From Cyanobacteria bacterium T3Sed10_376R1m (GTDB lineage Bacteria > Cyanobacteriota > Cyanobacteriia > Cyanobacteriales > Cyanobacteriaceae), in assembly GCA_003566215.1 (NCBI GenBank), contig PXEJ01000064.1, positions 1 to 5,635 on the forward strand: a stretch of 5,635 nt of DNA, in the 5' to 3' direction. The position numbers and the translations under genes are program-made. The notes beneath the pieces were generated by a model, which was not told the DNA's origin, ran no database searches, and saw only the letters and a list, made by a program, of their open reading frames with translations. Below, one piece after another: positions 1-5,584 of the stretch (positions are counted from its first letter, which is position 1; each line of letters opens with the position of its first letter).

Positions 1-1
1 T

Positions 2-1642
2 GGGCAGGTAAAACTGGTACGTAATATTCAGAATACATTAATGAACTCTTATTATGCAAAACTGTTGGCCACAAGACGTGTTACTCAGGATAACAAGGGT
101 AAGAAAACTGCGGGTGTGGACGGAATTAAAATTCTAAAAGCGCCAGGACGTTTAGCCTTTGTTTCCAAAGTAGGTCTTAATGGCAAAGCTAAGCCGCTCA
201 GAAGGATTTGGATTAACAAGCCAGGAAAAGCTGAAAAGCGTCCACTTGGTATTCCTACCATAGCTGACAGAGCTAATCAAGCACTTTTTAAACTGGCCTT
301 AGAACCAGAATGGGAAGCTAAGTTTGAACCCAATAGCTTCGGTTTTAGACCTTGTCGCAACTGTCACGATGCGGTCAAACAGATCTACTTGTCCATTAAT
401 AAAAAGCCCAAGTACGTCCTTGATGCTGACATTAAGAAATGTTTTGACAGAATTGATCATGGCAAACTACTAAAGAAACTTGCTTTTAGTAAGGGTAAAA
501 TGCACCAGCAGGTTAAAGCGTGGCTAGAATCTGGGGTAATTGACCAAAATGTTTTCAGGACTACTGAAACAGGGACTCCTCAAGGTGGAGTGATTTCACC
601 TCTTCTAGCCAACATAGCGCTGACTGGTATGGAAGATATGTTAAAACAACTTATGAATGCGATTATATTACGGACTCCAAATGGAGCTAGCATGGGAAGT
701 AGAGATAAAAAAAGATCGCTATCGTTTATACGGTATGCAGATGATTTCGTAGTAATGCATTATGATAAAGATGTTATCCTTAAATGTAGAGAAGCGATTC
801 AAGCTTGGTTAAGCGGTATTGGACTCGAACTTTCCGAAGAAAAAACCCGTATGACCCATACCTTGGAGTTATCCGAAAAAGAGAAAGTTGAATTTGGTGT
901 TACATACCCAGGTTTTAACTTTCTTGGTTTTACAATAAGGCAGTTTCGATCTAAATATGGTGGAGGCAAGATTAAAGGTGGCTTCAAAACACTAATTGTG
1001 CCTTCTAAGGAGAAATGCGAAAGCTACCAGCGAAAACTGGGCTTAGAAATCCGAAAGAACCGTAACGTAAGTCAAGAAGTTTTAATTAAAAAATTGAACC
1101 CAATCATCAGTGGTTGGTCCCGTTATTTTGGTAGATCGGACGCAATTACGTGTAAAACGTTGCAGAAAATGGATTTCCTACTTTATTTAAAATTAAGAAG
1201 ATGGGCTAAACGCGCGACAAAAAGTGCGTCGTCTGGCTTCTTAAAATATTGGAAGCGCCATGACGGTCGTTGGGAATTCATGACTCCATCTGGAATAAGA
1301 TTGGACAAGCATAGTGAGTATGCTGACAGTATAAAAAAATATAACAAGGTTATAGGCAATTCTAGTCGTTATGATGGCAATGAGATATATTGGGCAACGC
1401 GCTTAGGCTCAAGCCCCTTTATGTCAAAGAGCCAAGCATGGCTTCTACGAAAGCAAAAGGGCCGCTGTAATTTATGTAATCTTCCCTTTGTGGAAGAGGA
1501 TATTCTTGAGACAGATCATATTATTCCGCTATCCGATGGTGGAATGAAGGCTTCTCATAATATTCAACTATTACATAGACATTGCCATGACCAAAAAAAA
1601 AACCCAGCCCCCGTTCTTAATGAATCGGGGGGTTTCGCCTGA
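2..1642 (+). CDS. Group II intron reverse transcriptase / maturase / HNH endonuclease (5' partial)
   Basis: This intron-encoded protein assists splicing of its host intron and drives its mobility. Numbered from the Met at base 41, the frame has 533 codons. It shows the RT region from about residue 10, with RPLGIP (67-72), first catalytic Asp in DADIKKCFD (D130), TPQGGVISPLL (179-189) and YADD (232-235). A maturase X region follows, with LNPIISGWSRYF (352-363). The C-terminal HNH domain has C476-x2-C479, TDHIIPL (491-497), HNIQLL (506-511) and a final zinc cluster H512/C515/H516. The frame stays open to base 2, and those codons (VRNIQNTL before the Met) resemble the N-terminal part of chloroplast-like intron proteins, so the start is almost certainly left of the window and the Met at 41 is internal. 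No stop or frameshift is seen and all key residues are present. Codon use differs from psbB. The stop at 1640-1642 is 41 bases before domain V. Confidence 0.95.
   Translation, partial: GQVKLVRNIQNTLMNSYYAKLLATRRVTQDNKGKKTAGVDGIKILKAPGRLAFVSKVGLNGKAKPLRRIWINKPGKAEKRPLGIPTIADRANQALFKLALEPEWEAKFEPNSFGFRPCRNCHDAVKQIYLSINKKPKYVLDADIKKCFDRIDHGKLLKKLAFSKGKMHQQVKAWLESGVIDQNVFRTTETGTPQGGVISPLLANIALTGMEDMLKQLMNAIILRTPNGASMGSRDKKRSLSFIRYADDFVVMHYDKDVILKCREAIQAWLSGIGLELSEEKTRMTHTLELSEKEKVEFGVTYPGFNFLGFTIRQFRSKYGGGKIKGGFKTLIVPSKEKCESYQRKLGLEIRKNRNVSQEVLIKKLNPIISGWSRYFGRSDAITCKTLQKMDFLLYLKLRRWAKRATKSASSGFLKYWKRHDGRWEFMTPSGIRLDKHSEYADSIKKYNKVIGNSSRYDGNEIYWATRLGSSPFMSKSQAWLLRKQKGRCNLCNLPFVEEDILETDHIIPLSDGGMKASHNIQLLHRHCHDQKKNPAPVLNESGGFA
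1608..1631 (+). other. GC-rich hairpin at end of intron ORF
   Basis: CCCCCG (1608-1613) pairs with CGGGGG (1626-1631). TTC and GAA (1614-1616 with 1622-1624) can extend the stem past one bulged T. It lies inside the last codons of the intron ORF, just after a run of ten A (1593-1602). It may be part of the domain IV RNA fold, or an end-of-ORF element that limits readthrough into the catalytic domains. Its role is not established. Confidence 0.5.
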
Positions 1643-1683
1643 CCGTTCTTAGGAGTTCCGTGACCAGGATAGCATTTGCTGAG

Positions 1684-1717
1684 TAGCCGTATGATGCGAA
1701 AGTATCACGTACGGTTT
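1684..1717 (+). ncRNA. Group II intron domain V
   Basis: This 34-base hairpin is the catalytic core of the ribozyme. The AGC triad is at 1685-1687. The lower stem AGCCGTA (1685-1691) pairs with 1710-1716, including the expected G-U at the middle triad base. A two-base bulge CG (1708-1709) separates it from the upper stem 1692-1697 with 1702-1707, which is closed by a GAAA tetraloop (1698-1701). All diagnostic parts are intact, so a splicing-competent intron is expected. Confidence 0.93.
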
Positions 1718-1722
1718 CGGAA

Positions 1723-1755
1723 GAGAGGCGGGTATGGTAACAGACCCGTCGACTC
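1723..1755 (+). ncRNA. Group II intron domain VI with branch-point A1752
   Basis: GAG (1723-1725) pairs with CTC (1753-1755), and GGCGGGT (1727-1733) pairs with ACCCGTC (1744-1750) including one G-U, around a 10-base loop. The unpaired side G1751-A1752 offers a bulged A that is the likely lariat branch point. It lies seven bases before the proposed intron end, within the usual seven- or eight-base spacing. The loop contains an ATG (1734) that simple gene callers could mistake for a psbB start. Confidence 0.87.
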
Positions 1756-1759
1756 GTCT

Positions 1760-2930
1760 CTTAGAATTATTTCGTGACCCACGTACAGGTAAAACAGCTT
1801 TAGACCTTCCAAAAATCTTTGGGATTCATTTATTCTTATCAGGTCTTGTATGCTTCGGTTTTGGTGCATTCCACACTACAGGGGTTTTTGGTCCAGGTAT
1901 TTGGGTTTCTGATCCATATGGTTTAACAGGGAGTGTTCAAGGGGTTTCTCCTTCTTGGGGAGCTGATGGTTTTGATCCTTATAACCCAGGTGGTGTGCCA
2001 GCACACCACATTGCTGCTGGTATTTTAGGGATTTTAGCAGGATTATTTCACTTATGTGTTCGTCCATCAATCCGTTTATACTTCGGTTTATCAATGGGTA
2101 GTATTGAATCAGTATTATCAAGTAGTATTGCTGCTGTATTCTGGGCTGCTTTTGTTGTCGCAGGGACTATGTGGTATGGTTCTGCAGCAACTCCAATTGA
2201 ATTATTTGGGCCAACACGTTACCAATGGGACCAAGGTTTCTTCCAACAAGAAATTCAAAAACGAGTTCAAACGAGTTTAACATCAGGTTCTTCACTTGAT
2301 CAAGCATGGTCTCAAATTCCTGAGAAATTAGCTTTCTATGATTATATCGGTAACAACCCTGCGAAAGGTGGTCTTTTCCGTACAGGTGCAATGAACAGTG
2401 GAGATGGAATTGCTGTAGGTTGGTTAGGTCACGCATCGTTTAAAGACCAAGATGGGCGCGAATTATTCGTTCGTCGAATGCCGACTTTCTTTGAAACTTT
2501 TCCTGTTGTCTTACTGGATAAAGACGGCGTTGTGCGTGCAGATGTTCCTTTCCGTAAAGCTGAATCAAAATACAGTATTGAACAAGTTGGTGTTTCTGTA
2601 ACTTTCTATGGTGGTGAACTTGATGGTTTAGCTTTCACAGATCCTGCTACTGTTAAAAAATATGCTCGAAAAGCTCAATTAGGTGAAATTTTCGAATTTG
2701 ACCGTTCAACTTTACAGTCTGATGGTGTATTCCGTAGTAGTCCTAGAGGTTGGTTTACATTTGGTCATTTATCGTTTGCACTTTTATTTTTCTTTGGTCA
2801 TATTTGGCATGGTGCTCGAACTATTTTCCGTGATGTTTTTGCTGGGATTGATGACGACGTTAACGACCAAGTTGAATTTGGAAAATACAAAAAACTTGGT
2901 GACCAATCATCTCTTCGTGAAGCTTTCTAA
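1760..2930 (+). CDS. psbB: Photosystem II CP47 chlorophyll apoprotein, exon 2
   Basis: CP47 is the inner antenna protein of photosystem II in the thylakoid membrane; it binds chlorophyll a and passes energy to the reaction centre. This exon restarts at Leu120 (TTA 1761-1763; Asp119 is split by the intron) and gives about 389 residues, which with the missing 119 makes the usual length near 508. It contains the last four membrane helices: III with GIHLFLSG and GAFH (His142, His157), IV after AHHIAAG (His201, His202, then His216), V ([13 protein letters not shown]), and VI with FGH and GHIWHG (His455, His466, His469). The large lumenal loop between V and VI is intact and ends near [12 protein letters not shown]. 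The histidine numbers follow spinach and cyanobacterial CP47, with no length change seen. Almost every Lys is AAA, and Leu is mostly TTA. Residues encoded from the ATG at 1734 to the splice site do not match CP47 and are intron. Exon 1 is outside the window. Confidence 0.97.
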
Positions 2931-3381
2931 TTTAATAAAAATGGATTTCGTTTTTTGGACTAATCTTTTTCAAAAAATCAGAATCGGAAAAATCCGCCTC
3001 GTTTTTTCCCTTTGCTCTCGTTTGTCTTTTAGGCAAGCCTAACTTTTTTTTCTAAAAAAAGAAAGCAAAGGGTTATTTTCTGTTAAAGGACTGATTCCGC
3101 AAAGGTTTCTTATAGCCTTCTCTTATAATTTGAGGTGCAGGGTTATTTTTTTGCCTTAAAATGCGTCGATCCATTAACTAGAGAAGAGGGGGATTCGGGA
3201 AAAAAGATTGATAAAAATTTTTTAATTTGGTTTTACTAACATTTATTCATTAAAATAAAAAATCAATTGAAAAAGTTAACAAGATGAGCTTAGAATTTCT
3301 TCAAGCAAAAGAATTTTTTTTCTTAGTTAAAAAAAAATTTGTATTAATGTTCAAATCGTATAAAAAAAAAGTCACCGTTTT
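2931..3381. other. psbB-psbT spacer
   Basis: This 451-base AT-rich spacer contains no recognised gene. It holds a small CGGA/TCCG hairpin (2985-2996), a branched inverted repeat at 3008-3072, an 11-base direct repeat AGGGTTATTTT (3069-3079 and 3139-3149), long A and T runs, and a 36-codon frame (3284-3394) that overlaps the psbT start. A TATAAA at 3359-3364 sits 18 bases before psbT, but no well-spaced -35 box is visible. psbT is therefore more likely cotranscribed with psbB. Confidence 0.7.
3008..3072 (+). terminator. Branched inverted repeat in psbB 3' region
   Basis: CCCTTTGCT (3008-3016) pairs with AGCAAAGGG (3064-3072) and encloses two smaller hairpins. These are TTAGG/CCTAA (3029-3033 with 3038-3042) and CTTTTTTT/AAAAAAAG (3043-3050 with 3054-3061, loop TCT). 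It begins 78 bases after the psbB stop. In chloroplasts such structures usually set mRNA 3' ends by blocking exonucleases rather than stopping polymerase. The role is inferred. Confidence 0.5.
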
Positions 3382-3477
3382 ATGGAAGCTTTAGTTTACT
3401 CTTTTTTATTAATTGGAACTTTAGGAATTATTTTTTTCGCTATTTTTTTCAGAGAACCTCCACGTATTGCAAAATAA
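3382..3477 (+). CDS. psbT: Photosystem II protein T
   Basis: PsbT is a single-helix thylakoid subunit at the photosystem II dimer interface, known to help repair and stabilise the Q_A region. The frame gives 31 residues, the normal length, beginning [15 protein letters not shown] and ending [10 protein letters not shown]. The membrane helix spans roughly residues 3-22, and the charged REPPR tail is the family signature. There is no clear Shine-Dalgarno site before the ATG. It lies 451 bases after psbB on the same strand, the conserved psbB-psbT arrangement, and converges on psbN with 223 bases between the stop codons. Confidence 0.96.
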   Translation: MEALVYSFLLIGTLGIIFFAIFFREPPRIAK

Positions 3478-3513
3478 TTTAATCATTGATTAAATTAAAA
3501 CAGGTTCGTTTTT

Positions 3514-3682
3514 ATTATTTGGGATTTCTTTTTTTTTAACCCACTAAAATATTAGTTGGAATAAACCTCTTGTTTTTTTTAGGAACTCAAGCGCTCTCCA
3601 AAGTGCCCTTTGGGTTCCTAAAAAAAAAACAAAAGAACTCGGCTAATCTACAGAAGGTTAGAAAAAAGAAATCCCAAATAAT
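3514..3682. terminator. Large inverted repeat between convergent psbT and psbN
   Basis: Bases 3514-3535 pair with 3661-3682 (22 pairs, one a wobble; core TTTGGGATTTC/GAAATCCCAAA). After one bulged T the stem continues for five pairs (3537-3541 with 3656-3660). Inside it, 3573-3590 pair with 3610-3627 (18 pairs, one wobble). A further small hairpin CCACTAA/TTAGTTGG (3541-3559) overlaps the base of the outer stem and may compete with it. Because the structure is symmetric and lies between two converging genes, it can act on both transcripts, most likely as a shared 3'-end or termination element. Confidence 0.75.
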
Positions 3683-3700
3683 CATTTCATTAAATAAGTG

Positions 3701-3835
3701 TTAATCTTCATGTTCTTCAAATGGATCACGAAGTTTTTTAGACGGCGGTCCAAAACTAACATAAACTGAATAACCAGTGGCACTTAATAAAAGAAACCAT
3801 AAAAAGAAGGTAAAGAAAAAAGCAGGACTTTCCAT
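3701..3835 (-). CDS. psbN: Photosystem II assembly protein PsbN
   Basis: PsbN is a small thylakoid membrane protein, not a stable photosystem II subunit; tobacco work links it to assembly and repair of the reaction centre. Read on the minus strand from ATG at 3835-3833, the frame gives 44 residues. An N-terminal membrane helix (about residues 5-26, rich in Phe and Leu) is followed by [24 protein letters not shown]. The C-terminal [10 protein letters not shown] is the family hallmark. It is opposite to psbT and psbH, the conserved layout in chloroplasts, so its transcript is antisense to spacer RNA of the psbB operon. No convincing promoter or ribosome site is visible in the 84 bases separating it from psbH. 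Confidence 0.95.
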   Translation of the reverse strand: MESPAFFFTFFLWFLLLSATGYSVYVSFGPPSKKLRDPFEEHED

Positions 3836-3919
3836 TTTAGTTTAAAAATATAGAACAAAAATATTCTCCAAATAGAATAATATTACATAAAGTCAAAAAT
3901 ATATAATTTTTTCAAAAAA

Positions 3920-4144
3920 ATGGCAACAGGAAATCAAGAACCAGGAATCGTTACTCCATTAGGCACACTTTTACGTCCTTTAAACTCAGAAGCAGGTAAA
4001 GTATTACCAGGTTGGGGAACAACAGTTTTAATGGCTGTTTTTATTCTTTTATTTGCGGTATTTTTATTAATTATTCTTGAAATTTACAACAACTCTTTAA
4101 TTATTGATGGTGTAACAAATAGTTGGTTATCATTAGCTAAATAA
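3920..4144 (+). CDS. psbH: Photosystem II phosphoprotein H
   Basis: PsbH is a one-helix photosystem II subunit beside CP47, needed for stable assembly, with an N-terminal stromal tail phosphorylated on Thr in algae and plants. The 74-residue frame begins [16 protein letters not shown]. It continues through [19 protein letters not shown], a membrane helix at about residues 34-53, and [12 protein letters not shown], ending SWLSLAK. Compared with my recollection of the 88-residue Chlamydomonas protein, the tail between Thr3 and the EPG motif is about a dozen residues shorter. Thr3, the usual phosphosite, is kept. The ATG follows an A run with no Shine-Dalgarno site; TATAAT at 3902-3907 is too close to be a confident promoter. 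The stop codon overlaps the start of a 19-bp hairpin. Confidence 0.96.
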   Translation: MATGNQEPGIVTPLGTLLRPLNSEAGKVLPGWGTTVLMAVFILLFAVFLLIILEIYNNSLIIDGVTNSWLSLAK

Positions 4145-4248
4145 AATCAAAATGGCGTTAGTTTTTTTCTAAAATTTATAAGCAAAAAGGTTTGTTATTA
4201 AAAACAAACTTAGACTTAGATTTCGAAGACTAACGCCATTTTGATTTT
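4143..4248 (+). terminator. 19-bp inverted repeat starting at psbH stop codon
   Basis: Bases 4143-4161 pair perfectly with 4230-4248 (core CAAAATGGCGTTAG/CTAACGCCATTTTG). Several more pairs with G-U wobbles are possible inside. The enclosed part carries a 7-bp hairpin GTTTGTT/AACAAAC (4190-4196 with 4203-4209) and a tandem CTTAGA repeat (4209-4220). Because the stem begins within the TAA codon, the mRNA 3' end is probably fixed immediately after psbH. Confidence 0.78.
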
Positions 4249-4773
4249 TATATTGATTTAACAAATTGATATTGGATAATAAGTCTAATTGAGACGAAAA
4301 AAAGGTCCGCCTCGTCTTGTTTATAAAATTTAGCTTATTTTCGGAAACACAGCTTGAGTTTATAAGCCTAAGAATAATTTTGACTGGTTTTTTTTGTTTT
4401 TTATTTCCACAAGGGGCACTTTGGAGTTAAAGAATCCGCCAAAATCCTACTTTTTAGGTAAAGCCTAACTTAAAAAAATCTTTTTATAATTTTCCCCTAT
4501 AAGGCAGAACTCTAGGCAAACAAGAATTAAAATTCTTTTTATTTTTTAGTCGACACTTTATAACGTTAATCACTCCCTTTTGGATTTGTCAAATAAAAAA
4601 GCGACAAAAAGATTTATTTTATTAGCTTGGTACACTAGGTGGCCAATTTATTAAAAAACAGAAGGAAATCGATCGTCTAAAATGCGGTTTCCAATAGGCA
4701 CTTAATAATATCTCTTGTGAAATAAAGAGGTGGAAGAAATAAACCCAAAGATCAAAAGCCGGATTGAATGTTT

Positions 4774-4805
4774 TTTACACAATGAAATAATTTTTATCGT
4801 ATAAT
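4774..4805 (+). promoter_or_regulatory. Possible bacterial-type promoter for psbE
   Basis: TATAAT at 4800-4805 is a perfect -10 box, and TTTACA at 4774-4779 matches five of six bases of the -35 consensus. The 20-base spacing is longer than the ideal 17-18, so the -35 box may not be used. It would give a leader of about 60 bases before the psbE ATG. Confidence 0.4.
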
Positions 4806-4844
4806 AAAAAATAACTTATAGCACATAAATCGTTGAAAAATAAT

Positions 4845-4863
4845 CTAAGCTTAGCTTAGGAGG
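4845..4863 (+). promoter_or_regulatory. psbE Shine-Dalgarno site and overlapping hairpin
   Basis: AGGAGG (4858-4863) lies eight bases before the psbE ATG, an ideal ribosome site and the only strong one in this window. CTAAGC (4845-4850) can pair with GCTTAG (4854-4859) around a TTA loop, which covers the first two bases of the site. This could tune psbE translation; the regulatory role is inferred. Confidence 0.65.
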
Positions 4864-4871
4864 AGTTAATT

Positions 4872-5120
4872 ATGGCCGGGAAACCAGTAGAACGTCCTTT
4901 TTCGGATATTTTAACAAGTATTCGTTACTGGGTTATTCACAGTATTACAATTCCTGCTTTATTTATTGCAGGTTGGCTTTTTGTTAGCACAGGTTTAGCT
5001 TATGATGTTTTTGGGACACCAAGACCAAATGAATATTTTACAGAAACTCGCCAAGATGCTCCATTAATTACGAATCGTTTAAACGCTTTAGAACAAGTTA
5101 AAAGTCTTTCTCAACAATAA
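4872..5120 (+). CDS. psbE: Cytochrome b559 alpha subunit
   Basis: PsbE is the alpha chain of cytochrome b559. It binds one heme together with the beta chain PsbF, in the photosystem II core, and is essential for assembly. The 82-residue frame begins [20 protein letters not shown]. His23 in VIHSIT is the heme ligand, followed by a membrane helix (about residues 20-41) and the lumenal [15 protein letters not shown] segment. The length and sequence are typical of green algae. The start is fixed by AGGAGG eight bases upstream. The partner gene psbF and also psbL and psbJ, which follow psbE in most chloroplasts, are absent downstream, and a strong hairpin begins 13 bases after the stop, so psbE is probably a single-gene unit. 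Confidence 0.97.
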   Translation: MAGKPVERPFSDILTSIRYWVIHSITIPALFIAGWLFVSTGLAYDVFGTPRPNEYFTETRQDAPLITNRLNALEQVKSLSQQ

Positions 5121-5133
5121 TTGATTTATTATG

Positions 5134-5177
5134 TTTTCTTAGGTTCTGCTCTTTTAAAAAAGCAGAACCTAAGAAAA
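5134..5177 (+). terminator. psbE 3' hairpin, 17 bp perfect
   Basis: TTTTCTTAGGTTCTGCT (5134-5150) pairs without mismatch with 5161-5177 around a 10-base loop. It is 13 bases beyond the psbE stop and is followed by a T-containing tract. This is the best terminator or 3'-end stability element in the window. Confidence 0.85.
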
Positions 5178-5205
5178 TCTCTTCTTTTATCAAAAAAACT
5201 CCGGG

Positions 5206-5231
5206 TGCTTTTTGCCTAAAAGGTAAAAGCA
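5206..5231 (+). repeat. Second hairpin after psbE
   Basis: TGCTTTT-T-GCCT (5206-5217) pairs with AGGTAAAAGCA (5221-5231), with one bulged T, one G-U pair and an AAA loop. It lies 28 bases after the psbE hairpin and may back it up. It could also belong to the dispersed repeat family seen elsewhere in the spacers. Confidence 0.5.
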
Positions 5232-5438
5232 GCAAAAATCCATAATAAAAATAAGAAATCTCGACGTTTAGTTATCCAGGAATTCATTTGGAGAGATGGA
5301 AGCTTATCATATTTTAAAGAATTATCTTTTAAGTGAAGCGTGCGTTTTTTAAAAGAACAAAATAAAACCCTGAGAAAAACCAATAGACCTTTAAGGAGCG
5401 GCTCCAACTTAAAATAGCTAAGGGAATAAAAAGAAAAA

Positions 5439-5460
5439 TTTTGGCCTAATAATGCCAAAA
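5439..5460. repeat. 7-bp inverted repeat
   Basis: TTTTGGC (5439-5445) and GCCAAAA (5454-5460) pair around an eight-base loop. There is no neighbouring gene to explain it as a terminator, unless a transcript end lies here from a gene beyond the right edge. Confidence 0.45.
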
Positions 5461-5560
5461 AGACAGAAGGATTTTAAGTGAGGTTAACTATTGCATGACA
5501 ATTAAATTCTAAAATAAGGGATAGCAGCTGGTAAAAAAGCATCGTCTTGAATTTTTTATC

Positions 5561-5584
5561 GGATTTTGACTTCGGTAAAAATCC
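5561..5584. repeat. Hairpin with UUCG tetraloop
   Basis: GGATTTT (5561-5567) pairs with AAAATCC (5578-5584). After a G-A mismatch, AC pairs with GT around a TTCG loop (5571-5574), a notably stable tetraloop when closed by C-G as here. A T run (5552-5557) lies on its left, so on the minus strand it would be preceded, not followed, by a T-rich stretch. The role is unknown. Confidence 0.45.

Larger units (their letters stand above)
1..1759 (+). mobile_element. Group II intron in psbB, 3' part (5' end outside window)
   Basis: This is a ribozyme-type retroelement that splices itself out of psbB RNA and can probably copy itself into intronless psbB. The sequence shows a domain IV reverse transcriptase/maturase/HNH frame, a canonical domain V (1684-1717) and a domain VI with bulged adenosine (1752), directly followed by psbB coding sequence resuming at CP47 residue 119 or 120. 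Domains I to III, the 5' splice site and exon 1 lie left of the window. The protein resembles the chloroplast-like class, whose introns are usually IIB-type; that subtype is inferred, since domain I is unseen. The 3' boundary is placed after base 1759, so that exon 1 would end in GA and complete an Asp codon with C1760. It is uncertain by one or two bases, and the penultimate base is not the usual A. Confidence 0.93.
4249..4871. other. psbH-psbE spacer
   Basis: I see no gene or tRNA in these 623 bases. The stretch includes a 7-bp hairpin AGACGA/TCGTCT (4291-4297 with 4312-4318, one wobble) and a 10-base copy of TCCGCCTCGT (4306-4315) also found after psbB. It also has a 13-base inverted copy (4414-4426) of a segment in the psbT-psbN hairpin, and a second TTAGG/CCTAA hairpin (4454-4468). 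The final 80 bases carry the putative psbE promoter and leader. Confidence 0.65.

Noticed and set aside
799..987. 62-codon minus-strand frame in the intron ORF
   Set aside because: It is antisense to the clearly coding RT/maturase region and matches nothing recognisable.
1734..1759. ATG 1734 as the start of psbB
   Set aside because: It lies in the domain VI loop, and the residues up to 1759 do not match CP47, which resumes at Leu120; it is an intron-derived in-frame ATG.
1876..2436. Other-frame ORFs inside psbB (1876-2121 minus, 2056-2280 plus, 2167-2436 minus)
   Set aside because: They are shadows of the well-conserved CP47 frame and show no family resemblance.
2683..3042. 119-codon plus-strand frame across the psbB end
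   Set aside because: Its first two thirds are psbB read in another frame, and its tail is spacer sequence within the 3' inverted repeat.
3836..3919. Minus-strand promoter for psbN
   Set aside because: A TTGACT hexamer exists on the minus strand, but no -10 box is at a usable distance from it.
4620..4720. Possible tRNA in the psbH-psbE spacer
   Set aside because: A GGTACACTAGGTGGCC stretch looked tRNA-like, but no acceptor stem, T-loop or anticodon arm can be formed around it.
5216..5458. 80-codon minus-strand frame after psbE
   Set aside because: Its composition is that of AT-rich spacer, it contains several hairpin arms, it has no ribosome site that I can see, and it resembles no plastid protein I know.
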